NCBI GenBank assembly: GCA_937968015.1
Contig: CALBSO010000106.1
Span: forward strand, 1 to 34,138
Reading direction: 5' to 3'
Length of the DNA: 34,138 nucleotides
Source: an uncultured Thermomicrobia bacterium
GTDB taxonomy: Bacteria > Chloroflexota > Chloroflexia > Thermomicrobiales > JALYUS01
Shown: positions 24,824-32,658 of the stretch, piece after piece
Numbering within the stretch: the stretch's first letter is position 1
How the letters are laid out: every line of letters begins with the position of its first letter
The notes under the pieces: model-generated
The model's database searches: none
The model's input: only the letters and a program-made list of their open reading frames with translations
Told to the model about the DNA's origin: nothing
Translations under genes and position numbers: made by a program

Positions 24824-25504
24824 CTATCGCTTGATCGCTTCGCCGGCCGTTTCCGTCTCTTCCTCAGCATGCAGGATTAATTGCTCGTCGCGCCGTACGG
24901 TATACACCGACGGCGTGGCAATCGTGCTCTCCTGGGGATGCCCCAGCGAAATGGTGAAAAGGCTGCCGATCTCCCGGTCGCGCGAGGCAGTGTAATCCGG
25001 CCGGGCCAGGACGATCGCGCCAATTGCGCCGACGAGTAGGACGAGGGAGGAGATCTCAAACGGCACGAGGAAGTCCCCGTACAAACTCCGCCCAAGCGCC
25101 TGCGTATTCCCACCCAGTGCCGTAATATTCTCGGGCGTGAACGGCCCCGCTGCGCCAAGAGGCACGGTGGAGAGAATGACGGCGAGAATCTCCAGAAAGA
25201 GCGCAAGGCCGAGTATCGGCCCGACAAATCGCTGCACCGGATGGCCCCCGTACATCTCCGGCAAATCTTCCATACGTACGAGCATGATCGCGAAGAGGAA
25301 GAGGACGAGGACGGCGCCCGTGTAGACGATGATCTGCGTAACGGCGACGAACTCCGCGCCGAGCAGCACGTAGATACACGCGACGTTCAGGAAGGACATC
25401 ACGAGGAACAACGCGCTGTGCGTCGGGTTGCGTTGCAGCACGACGAGCAGGCTTGTCAGGGCCGCAAGTCCGCCGAAGATCGCGAAGAAAATATCGCCGC
25501 TCAT
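24824..25504 (-). CDS. nuoJ: NADH-quinone oxidoreductase subunit J
   Basis: This 226-residue membrane subunit of complex I has five predicted helices and the family segment IVYTGAVLVLFLFAIMLVRM. The polar C-terminal tail (about residues 160-226) is longer than the minimum. The ATG at 25504 overlaps the nuoI stop (ATGA), so the two are coupled; a longer frame running back into nuoI is a shadow. Confidence 0.94.
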   Translation of the reverse strand: MSGDIFFAIFGGLAALTSLLVVLQRNPTHSALFLVMSFLNVACIYVLLGAEFVAVTQIIVYTGAVLVLFLFAIMLVRMEDLPEMYGGHPVQRFVGPILGLALFLEILAVILSTVPLGAAGPFTPENITALGGNTQALGRSLYGDFLVPFEISSLVLLVGAIGAIVLARPDYTASRDREIGSLFTISLGHPQESTIATPSVYTVRRDEQLILHAEEETETAGEAIKR

Positions 25505-25935
25505 TGCGCAAAATACTCCCGTGCCGTTGCGCCGATTTCCGCCAACTGCGACTTCTGATAAATCAGCCCGTCCCGCGAGGTGACGCTCAACTCGAAGGCA
25601 TTGCTCATGGTGATCGCGTCCACCGGGCACGATTTCGCGCACAGGCCGCAGTACATGCAGCGCCCGGCGTCGAGCGTGTAAATCACCACATCGCGCTCGC
25701 CCTCATTGGCGGGGGTGAACTCCATCGAGATGCACTGCGTCGGGCAAATCCGCTCGCACATCGAGCAACCAACGCAGATCGCTTCCTGCGTTTCCGGGTC
25801 GGTCCGCAGGACGGGCAAGCCACGAAAGCGCTCCTCGAGCGGGCGGCGTTCGTCCGGGTACTCGACGGTCAGGTCCTTCCTGAACAGGCGTTTGAACGTG
25901 ACGCCGAAGCCTTTGATTTCATCGAACATGGGCAT
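25501..25935 (-). CDS. nuoI: NADH-quinone oxidoreductase subunit I (2x[4Fe-4S])
   Basis: The peripheral-arm ferredoxin-like subunit carries clusters N6a/N6b (nomenclature of the chain) between NuoG and NuoB. The ligands are C54-C57-C60-C64 and C93-C96-C99-C103, each followed by proline at the usual place. I chose ATG 25935 (144 residues) because AGGAG is eight bases upstream; a GTG three codons earlier lies within that box. It follows nuoH by 32 bases. Confidence 0.95.
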   Translation of the reverse strand: MPMFDEIKGFGVTFKRLFRKDLTVEYPDERRPLEERFRGLPVLRTDPETQEAICVGCSMCERICPTQCISMEFTPANEGERDVVIYTLDAGRCMYCGLCAKSCPVDAITMSNAFELSVTSRDGLIYQKSQLAEIGATAREYFAQ

Positions 25936-25967
25936 TCGCGACACTCCTTGATAGGTGAGGCAACCGA

Positions 25968-26993
25968 TCAGAGGCGATCAATGAGCACCTTGACCGTCGC
26001 CGTGATTAGGATATTCGCCAACGTCAACGGGAGCAACACTTTCCACGCGATGCCCATCAACTGGTCATAGCGGAAGCGCGGCAGCGTGGCCCGCAACCAG
26101 ATGTAGACGAACATGAAGAGCAGCATCTTGATAAAGAGCCAGATCGGACCGGGCAGGATCGGCCCGTCCCAGCCACCGAGAAAGACCGTCGCGGCGATAC
26201 CGGAGACGACGAGCATGTTGATGTATTCACCGAGGAAGAACATCGAGAACCGGAAGCCCGAATACTCCGTGTGGAAACCGGCGACCAGTTCGTTCTCCGC
26301 TTCCGGCAGGTCAAAGGGCGCACGATTCGTCTCCGCAATGGCAGAGATGAGATAAAGGATGAAGCCGACGGGCTGGAAGACGATCAGCCAGATATGATCG
26401 CGCTGCCAGTTGACGATCGAAACCAGGCTGAGCGAACCGGAGAGCAGCATCACACCGACGAGCGCCAAACCGAGTGTCAGTTCGTAGGAAATCACCTGCG
26501 CGGCGGAGCGCAAGCCGCCGATTAGCGAATAGCGGTTGGCGGATGCGTAACCGCCGAGGATGATCCCATACACGCCGATGCCGCCGAGTGCGAGGATCAG
26601 CAGAAGGCCGACATTGAGGTCTGTCAGGAAGAGGTTGACGTGCTTCGCCGTGAACGGCACGAACGCGGTCCCGCCGAGCGGGATAATCATGAACGCGGTC
26701 AGCGCGGTGACGAAGACGACGATCGGCGCGAAAAAGAACACCCACCGATCCGCGCCGCTGGGGATGATGTCCTCCTTGAAGAGGAGTTTGAGGCCGTCGG
26801 CGGCCGGTTGCAGCAAGCCACGTGGGCCGGTACGCGTCGGTCCAAGCCGGTCCTGCATGAATGCGATCACTTTGCGCTCGTAATAGGTCATATACGCCAT
26901 CATCGTCAAGGCGATAAAGAGTAGCACGACGACGGTGATCGCCGTGAGCCATCCCGGCTGACTGCTGAGAATATTGACGACCGCGTATGACAT
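25968..26993 (-). CDS. nuoH: NADH-quinone oxidoreductase subunit H
   Basis: The 341-residue, eight-helix subunit sits at the junction of the arms and helps form the quinone cavity. Family motifs are ERKVIAFMQDRLGPTRTGP near the start, QPAADGLKLLFKED, and AETNRAPFDLPEAENELVAG with its acidic loop, followed by the EYSGFRFSMFFLGEY segment. The start ATG lies only three bases after the nuoG stop, with a ribosome-binding site inside nuoG. Confidence 0.96.
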   Translation of the reverse strand: MSYAVVNILSSQPGWLTAITVVVLLFIALTMMAYMTYYERKVIAFMQDRLGPTRTGPRGLLQPAADGLKLLFKEDIIPSGADRWVFFFAPIVVFVTALTAFMIIPLGGTAFVPFTAKHVNLFLTDLNVGLLLILALGGIGVYGIILGGYASANRYSLIGGLRSAAQVISYELTLGLALVGVMLLSGSLSLVSIVNWQRDHIWLIVFQPVGFILYLISAIAETNRAPFDLPEAENELVAGFHTEYSGFRFSMFFLGEYINMLVVSGIAATVFLGGWDGPILPGPIWLFIKMLLFMFVYIWLRATLPRFRYDQLMGIAWKVLLPLTLANILITATVKVLIDRL

Positions 26994-26996
26994 CGT

Positions 26997-29687
26997 TTAG
27001 TCGCCTCCCGCCGCAACCATCTCCGGCTGCGGTTGCGCTGTTGGTAGGACTTCCACCGCGCAGACCTTCAACTCACCAATCCGCCATGCACGGTCCAGTG
27101 ACGGCGTCCGCGCGCGTGTATCCACGACGGCTCCAAGATCGAAATCGAGATGCACAATGCCGCGCTGCGTCTGCTCGCTTACGAGCGCCGTAACCGTGAG
27201 ATCGCCGTACGCGGAGACAATCCGCACCTGATCGCCGGTCGCGATGCCACGACGGCGCGCGTCCTCGGGATGGATGACGAGATCGCTGAGCGGCCGGATG
27301 TGGCGGAGATTCACCGATGGGAAGTGTTCCGTCAGCCGCCCATGCGCGTCCGGGCCGCGGTCCGTCGTGAGCACAAGCCCGAACGGCGCGGCGGCGACTT
27401 CCTCCAACAGCGGGACGGTAATCGCCCGCATCTGTGCCTTGCCCGTCGCCGTTGAGAAGCGATCCGTGAAGAGTATGGGCGTACCGGCCTCGTCCGCTGA
27501 GCGCACCGGCCATTGCAACCCGCCGTCCCAATCGAGACGTTGATGCGAGAGCCCCGCATAGGTCGGCACGGCAGACGCGATGGCGTCGAAAACGTCCGCG
27601 GGATCGCCATAGCCGAAATCGGCGCCCATCAGCCCGGCGAGATCGTTGAGTGCGTCCCAGAGCGAGCGGCTACCACCGAGTGGCACAAGCGCCGGTCGGA
27701 GCAGTTGCACATGGCGATCAACATTCGTCAGCGTGCCCGCCACTTCCGTCCATGTCGTCGCGGGGAGGACGACATCGGCGCGCTTGGCGGTCTCGGTCAT
27801 GAAGAGATCATGCACGACGAGGAATTCCAGCCGTTCCAGCGCCAGAGCGGCGCGCTCGGCGACGTGCGAATCGGGATCGCCCGCCGGATCGAAGCCCGAC
27901 AACAACGCGGCCCGCATCGCACCGGACTCAGCGGCGGCGCGCATCTCGCCCAATCCAAGGCCACCGGCACCCGGCACGCACCCTACATCGAGGACACCCT
28001 GAAGGTTTGTACCGTCCCGCAAGGGCCAGATACCGCCTCCGGCCCGTCCGACATTGCCCGTCAAGAGGGCGAGGTTGATCATTGCCGCCGCCGTCTCCCC
28101 GCCATTCGGCAGGCGCATGATACCGGAGCCGAAGAAGGCTGCCGACGGGGGATAGAGGCCGGATTCCGGCGGTGGGTTGCGAACGTAGCCGCCCTTCGCA
28201 TAGAGCATTGCCGCACGCTCGATCTCGGCAGCGGGAGTGCCGCAAATCTCCGCCGCGCGTTCCGGCGTCATGTCGCGGACGCTGGAGAGCCAGACATCGA
28301 AGCCTTCCGCCCTCTCAGCAACGAAATTCGCCGCATGCAGATTCTCGCGCGTGATGACATTCGCCATCGCCAGTAATGCGGCTACTTCCGTCCCAGGGCG
28401 CGCCTGCAACCAGACTGTCGCGACTTCGCAGAGGTTGTTCCACTCCGGGGAAATGAGCACCATCCGCGCGTCGCGCGTGCGCACGGCGATGTGCAGGTCA
28501 TAGGAAAGCACGGGATGCGTTTCTGGCATATTCGTACCGACGAGGAGGAACATCTTGGCGTCAAGCAGTTCGGCTTTGCTGTTCGTAACCGCATTCTCGC
28601 CCAGCGCGGCGACCATCGCCCGATCACCCGCCGCGTGCAATTGACGCCCGACGACATCCATATGTGGAGAGGCCATTATCTCTTGCGTGAACTGCGCGAG
28701 GACGAACGCGTCTTCGTTCGTGAGCGTCGGCGCGGCGACGGCGGCGAACGAACCATCGCGATAGGCGACCAGGCGATCCGCGGTGAGCGTCAGCGCCTCC
28801 TCCCACGTCGCTTCGCGGAAGGTGTCGCCGGTGCGGATCAGCGGCGTCTCGATGCGTGCCGGGCTTGTGACAGTGTCATAACCCCAACGGCCCTTCACGC
28901 AGGTGTACGAGCGGTTGACGCCGTACTCTCGCGCCGAGCCTTGCGCCCGCTTGATGTCACCCTCGCGCGTCTGGACATCGAGCGAGCAGCCGACCGGGCA
29001 AAACCCGCAGATCGAGCGCACTGTCTGCATCTCCCACGGATGCTCGCCGTATTCGCGGTCCGTGAGCGCGCCGACGGGGCAGACTTGCACGCACATCCCG
29101 CAATGGGTGCAATCCGTGTCATAGAGCGAGTTTCCGAAGGCGGGGATGATCGTACATTCGAGGCCGCGATTGGCCATCGTGATCGCCGACGCTCCGATCA
29201 CTTCCTCGCAGGTACGAATGCATTGCGAGCAGGTGACGCAGCGATCATGCTTGAAGTCAATCAGGTCAGAGAAGTGCTCTACTTCCCGCACCATCTTCGG
29301 GCGGTGAAAGGGGTTCTCCGCGACGCCGTATTCGTAGGTCGCATCCTGCAACTGGCACTCGCCGGACGCGTCACAGGTCGGGCAGTCCAGGGCGTGGTCA
29401 ATGAGGAAGAACTTGAGCAGGTCCTGGCGCGCGCGATAGGAAACCTCGTCGTGTGTCGCCACCTCCATACCGTCCCGCACCGGCGTCGCGCAGGAAATCT
29501 GCGTCCCGCCACGGCGACCGAGGACATTGACGACGCACATCTGGCACGAGCCCCACGGACGCAAATCCGGTTGATAGCAGAATGACGTGATCGTGATGCC
29601 GATCTTCTTCGCGGCATTGATAATCGTCGTGCCCGCCGGGACGGTCACGCTCTTACCGTTGATGATGCAGGTGACGTCGTTCGCCAT
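26997..29687 (-). CDS. nuoG: NADH-quinone oxidoreductase subunit G (Fe-S/molybdopterin-type)
   Basis: The 896-residue peripheral subunit relays electrons into complex I. Ligand sets visible are a [2Fe-2S] site (C37, C48, C51, C66), His-Cys3 (H98, C102, C105, C111), two [4Fe-4S] sites (C150-153-156-160 and C193-196-199-203), and the extra N7 site (C227, C230, C234, C263). The rest is a molybdopterin-oxidoreductase fold that includes CVKGRWGYD, like formate dehydrogenases. The residue aligned with their catalytic Cys/Sec is L350 (GRQLH), so molybdenum catalysis is not expected. ATG 29687 has GGAAGG ten bases upstream; an ATG three codons earlier is too close to it. It follows nuoD directly; nuoE and nuoF are missing between them. 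Confidence 0.94.
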   Translation of the reverse strand: MANDVTCIINGKSVTVPAGTTIINAAKKIGITITSFCYQPDLRPWGSCQMCVVNVLGRRGGTQISCATPVRDGMEVATHDEVSYRARQDLLKFFLIDHALDCPTCDASGECQLQDATYEYGVAENPFHRPKMVREVEHFSDLIDFKHDRCVTCSQCIRTCEEVIGASAITMANRGLECTIIPAFGNSLYDTDCTHCGMCVQVCPVGALTDREYGEHPWEMQTVRSICGFCPVGCSLDVQTREGDIKRAQGSAREYGVNRSYTCVKGRWGYDTVTSPARIETPLIRTGDTFREATWEEALTLTADRLVAYRDGSFAAVAAPTLTNEDAFVLAQFTQEIMASPHMDVVGRQLHAAGDRAMVAALGENAVTNSKAELLDAKMFLLVGTNMPETHPVLSYDLHIAVRTRDARMVLISPEWNNLCEVATVWLQARPGTEVAALLAMANVITRENLHAANFVAERAEGFDVWLSSVRDMTPERAAEICGTPAAEIERAAMLYAKGGYVRNPPPESGLYPPSAAFFGSGIMRLPNGGETAAAMINLALLTGNVGRAGGGIWPLRDGTNLQGVLDVGCVPGAGGLGLGEMRAAAESGAMRAALLSGFDPAGDPDSHVAERAALALERLEFLVVHDLFMTETAKRADVVLPATTWTEVAGTLTNVDRHVQLLRPALVPLGGSRSLWDALNDLAGLMGADFGYGDPADVFDAIASAVPTYAGLSHQRLDWDGGLQWPVRSADEAGTPILFTDRFSTATGKAQMRAITVPLLEEVAAAPFGLVLTTDRGPDAHGRLTEHFPSVNLRHIRPLSDLVIHPEDARRRGIATGDQVRIVSAYGDLTVTALVSEQTQRGIVHLDFDLGAVVDTRARTPSLDRAWRIGELKVCAVEVLPTAQPQPEMVAAGGD

Positions 29688-29720
29688 ATCCTTCATGCCT
29701 TCCGCGAGGTGAACCCGGCG

Positions 29721-30995
29721 TCAGCGATCCACTTCACCGAGCACCATATCAATGGTGCCGAGAATCGCGATCAGGTCAGCGATCATCGTGCCGACCGAGA
29801 TCTTGTTAACGATCTGCAAGTTAATCATGGACGGCGGGCGAATCCGCAGCCGATACGCATGCGGGGTGCCGTCCGAAACGATGTAATAGCCGAGTTCACC
29901 CTTCGGGTTCTCGATGCCGACATACACCTCACCGGGTGGCGGCGAGAAGCCCTCGATCACCAGTTTGAAGTGCCGCTGCATCGCCTCCGCCTCAAACATC
30001 ACGGCATCATGCGGCGGGAAGACGAACTTCGGCTCATCGGCCATCAGCGGCCCGTCCGTCGGCATCTGCGCCATGCACTGCTCGATGATGCGGAGCGATT
30101 GTCGCATCTCTTCCATGCGGATGAGATAGCGATCATAGGTGTCGCTGTTTTCGCCGAGCGGAATCTCGAAGTCCAGCCGGTCATACACAAGGTACGGCAG
30201 CGCCTTGCGGACATCGTAGTTGACACCGGCCGCGCGCAGGAGCGGCCCGGTCAGTCCGAAGGAGAGTGCATCCTCGCGCGAGATGTAGCCGATACCCTTC
30301 GTTCGTCCGATCCAGATCGGGTTCGCGTTCAGCAGTTTTTCGTACTCCGCCAGTCGCTCCGGCATTACCCGCAGAAACTCGCGCGTCTGCTCCCAGAATG
30401 TGTCAGGGATGGGGCGCTGGAAGCCGCCGACTTCCATGATATTCGTCGTGAGCCGCGCGCCGCAGTAATTCTCGAACAAGTCGAGGATCATTTCGCGCTC
30501 GCGGAAGGTGAAGAGAGACATCGAAAGCGCGCCGATGTCCATTGCGTGCGTGCCGATGCCCACGAGATGCGACGCGATGCGCGTCAGTTCCGCGAGAATG
30601 ACGCGGAAATACGTCGCGCGTTCCGGGATGCGATCGGTGATACCCAGCAGTTTTTCCACCGCCATGATGTAGCCGAGGTTGTTCGATGGCGCGGAGATGT
30701 AGTCGGTGCGATCGGTCCAAGGCGTAAACTGCACGTAGCGTGCATTCTCACCCAGTTTTTCTGTCCCGCGGTGGAGGTAGCCGATCACGAGATCGCACGC
30801 CCGGATCACTTCGCCATCGAGGCGCAGGACGACCCGCAGCACGCCATGGGTTGAGGGATGCTGCGGCCCAAGATTGAGGATCATCTCACGGTCGCCGCCT
30901 TCGAGGACGCGGTCACTCTCGACGCTTTGCTCGTCAATCCCCGGCATGTGTGGCATGTCGGCGATGATGGGGCGGGTTGTCGTTGTGTCAGCCAT
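29721..30995 (-). CDS. nuoD: NADH-quinone oxidoreductase subunit D
   Basis: The 424-residue 49-kDa-type subunit forms the quinone site with NuoB and descends from the large subunit of NiFe hydrogenases. Signatures are LGPQHPSTHGVLRVVL near residues 43-58, GYLHRGTEKL, the ETFR-like FREREMILDLFE helix and the C-terminal MVLGEVDR. Nickel-ligand cysteines of hydrogenases are absent, as expected. It is separate from nuoC, not fused, with 21 bases between. Confidence 0.96.
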   Translation of the reverse strand: MADTTTTRPIIADMPHMPGIDEQSVESDRVLEGGDREMILNLGPQHPSTHGVLRVVLRLDGEVIRACDLVIGYLHRGTEKLGENARYVQFTPWTDRTDYISAPSNNLGYIMAVEKLLGITDRIPERATYFRVILAELTRIASHLVGIGTHAMDIGALSMSLFTFREREMILDLFENYCGARLTTNIMEVGGFQRPIPDTFWEQTREFLRVMPERLAEYEKLLNANPIWIGRTKGIGYISREDALSFGLTGPLLRAAGVNYDVRKALPYLVYDRLDFEIPLGENSDTYDRYLIRMEEMRQSLRIIEQCMAQMPTDGPLMADEPKFVFPPHDAVMFEAEAMQRHFKLVIEGFSPPPGEVYVGIENPKGELGYYIVSDGTPHAYRLRIRPPSMINLQIVNKISVGTMIADLIAILGTIDMVLGEVDR

Positions 30996-31016
30996 GCCTT
31001 GCCCCTTTCGCGCGGT

Positions 31017-31550
31017 TTAGTGGTACTGGCCCCACTGCTTGTGACCACGAAGTGGGTAGTCTTTCCGCAGCGGATAGCCTTCGTTCCAGTCCTCCGGCAG
31101 AAGAATGCGCCGGAGATCGGGATGCCCCGCAAAGTTGATGCCGAACATATCGTAGCACTCGCGCTCGAGCCAGTTTGCCGATGCCCAAAGATCGGACGCG
31201 GTCGCGATACTGTCGCCGCGCTCCAACGCATTGACGCCGCTCTTGACGCGCAACCGGTGGCGATTCGCCGTCGAGTAGAGTTGATAGACCACATCAAAGC
31301 GCGGCGCACGGACACGCCAGTCTACGCCCGTCAGATCAATGAGGAGGTCGTAGCGAAGCGCTGCATCATCCCGCAATAATTGAAGCGCGTCATGCACCGC
31401 GTCTTTCTGGAGGCGCAGCGTGATCTCATCACGGAAGGTGACAACCTCCTCGACCGCATTACCAAAGCGTTGCTGAACCGTCTGTACGGCGGGATGAGGG
31501 GGTGCTGGCGGTGTGTCCGCCGGTTCAACGGTCTGGGGTTCCTGGGCCAC
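31017..31550 (-). CDS. nuoC: NADH-quinone oxidoreductase subunit C
   Basis: The 177-residue 30-kDa-type peripheral subunit has the family signature ERECYDMFGINFAGHPDLRRI followed by EDWNEGYPLRKDYPLRG at residues about 130-175. The first 25 residues are a Pro-rich extension. The GTG start at 31550 is preceded by AAGGAGG. A 73-base gap separates it from nuoB and holds no gene. Confidence 0.95.
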   Translation of the reverse strand: MAQEPQTVEPADTPPAPPHPAVQTVQQRFGNAVEEVVTFRDEITLRLQKDAVHDALQLLRDDAALRYDLLIDLTGVDWRVRAPRFDVVYQLYSTANRHRLRVKSGVNALERGDSIATASDLWASANWLERECYDMFGINFAGHPDLRRILLPEDWNEGYPLRKDYPLRGHKQWGQYH

Positions 31551-31623
31551 TCCGGTCCTCCTTGACCCGTCCCCATGCGCGACAACGGCGGCGCGCAGCA
31601 GGGGAACGTGGCGCTGAAACGCG

Positions 31624-32154
31624 TTAGATGTTCCGACCGGTCACGCCCACGACCATCTCCGGTCGCCGGTTGCGCGGCTTCTTCGCGAGCGTTTCGTTCT
31701 TGATGATCTTATTTTGCAGCGTCAGGATGCCGTAGGCGAGCGCCTCGGGCGTTGGCGGGCAGCCCGGCACATAGACATCCACGGGAATGACCGCATCAAC
31801 CCCTTGCACGACCGAATAGGTGTCGAAAGGGCCGCCGACATTGGCGCACGAACCCATCGAAATCACCCACTTCGGATCGGGCATTTGATCGTAGAGCGTG
31901 CGGATGATCGGCGCCATTTTCTTTGTCACGGTGCCCGCAACGATCATGCAATCGGCCTGACGCGGCGAGGAGCGGAAGAGCATCCCAAACCGTTCCGCCA
32001 CATCAAATCGCGGCATCGAGGCGGAGATCATTTCGATCGCGCAGCACGCGAGGCCAAAACCGAGTGGCCACAGCGATGACCGGCGTGCCCAATTGACGAG
32101 GAAGTCCAGGCTGGTAATGATGACGTTCTTATCAAACTGATCTTCTAGGCCCAT
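31624..32154 (-). CDS. nuoB: NADH-quinone oxidoreductase subunit B (cluster N2)
   Basis: The 176-residue subunit binds the terminal cluster N2, which passes electrons to quinone. The ligands are the tandem C37-C38 (LACCAIEM), C103 (GSCA) and C132 (PGCPP). The start overlaps the nuoA end by ten bases, which implies coupled translation. All four cysteines are intact. Confidence 0.97.
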   Translation of the reverse strand: MGLEDQFDKNVIITSLDFLVNWARRSSLWPLGFGLACCAIEMISASMPRFDVAERFGMLFRSSPRQADCMIVAGTVTKKMAPIIRTLYDQMPDPKWVISMGSCANVGGPFDTYSVVQGVDAVIPVDVYVPGCPPTPEALAYGILTLQNKIIKNETLAKKPRNRRPEMVVGVTGRNI

Positions 32155-32501
32155 TCAAACGCCCCTTTTCTCCATGCGTAGAACCAACCAAGAAGAAGCA
32201 GAATGATGAAGAGCAACATCTCAACGAGGCCGTACAACCCGAGGGAGTTGAAGATCACCGCCCACGGGTAAATGAAGATTGCCTCGACATCGAAGACGAC
32301 AAAGAGGATGGCGACAACATAGAAGCGCGCCGTAATGCGGTTGACCGGGCTCGTTACACCGGGAACGCCACCTTCGTACGGTGACAGTTTCACCCGATTG
32401 GGCCGTTGCGGCCGCAGAAGTCCACCCAGCGCGATCACGCCGATGCCGAGCGCGGAACCGACGGTCAGTGCGAGCGCGACAAACAGCCAATTGCCAAGCA
32501 T
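32145..32501 (-). CDS. nuoA: NADH-quinone oxidoreductase subunit A
   Basis: The 118-residue, three-helix subunit caps the membrane arm near NuoH. The family loop SPYEGGVPGVTSP is followed by RFYVVAILFVVFDVEAIFIYPW. I chose the ATG at 32501 because GGAGGT lies about eleven bases upstream and the first membrane helix starts at once; an alternative start 26 codons earlier would lie upstream of the transcription start. It is the first gene of the operon. Confidence 0.95.
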   Translation of the reverse strand: MLGNWLFVALALTVGSALGIGVIALGGLLRPQRPNRVKLSPYEGGVPGVTSPVNRITARFYVVAILFVVFDVEAIFIYPWAVIFNSLGLYGLVEMLLFIILLLLGWFYAWRKGAFEWA

Positions 32502-32536
32502 CGTGCTGCCTACCTCCCGAGCATCATCGCCGCGTA

Positions 32537-32554
32537 TTGTGCAGCGTTGCACAA
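32537..32554. promoter_or_regulatory. 18-bp palindrome at the nuo transcription start, Rex-like operator
   Basis: TTGTGCA and TGCACAA form a perfect 7-bp inverted repeat with a GCGT spacer. The known Rex operator is TTGTGAA-N4-TTCACAA, differing by one base in each arm. The palindrome begins at the predicted transcription start (about 32555) and lies 35 bases before the nuoA ATG. This is the position of a repressor site. Confidence 0.62.
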
Positions 32555-32561
32555 CGCTCGT

Positions 32562-32590
32562 AGTGTACAGCGTTCCCATGGCATGAACAA
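32562..32590 (-). promoter_or_regulatory. Promoter of the nuo operon
   Basis: On the minus strand TTGTTC (32585-32590) and TACACT (32562-32567) are 17 bases apart. The leader to nuoA would be about 54 bases and starts with the palindrome. Confidence 0.65.
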
Positions 32591-32658
32591 GGGCGGACGA
32601 TCAGTACGAGGCGAGTCGCCTCGCGTCGCCACCGGACATGCGCAATCTACCGTGCCGT

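Noticed and set aside
26997..29687. Formate dehydrogenase alpha subunit
   Set aside because: The catalytic Cys/Sec position is Leu, and the gene sits inside a compact complex I operon between nuoD and nuoH.
28491..30854. Two plus-strand open frames of over 360 codons opposite nuoG and nuoD
   Set aside because: Both are shadows produced by GC-rich codon use on the minus strand and have no ribosome-binding site or recognisable domain.
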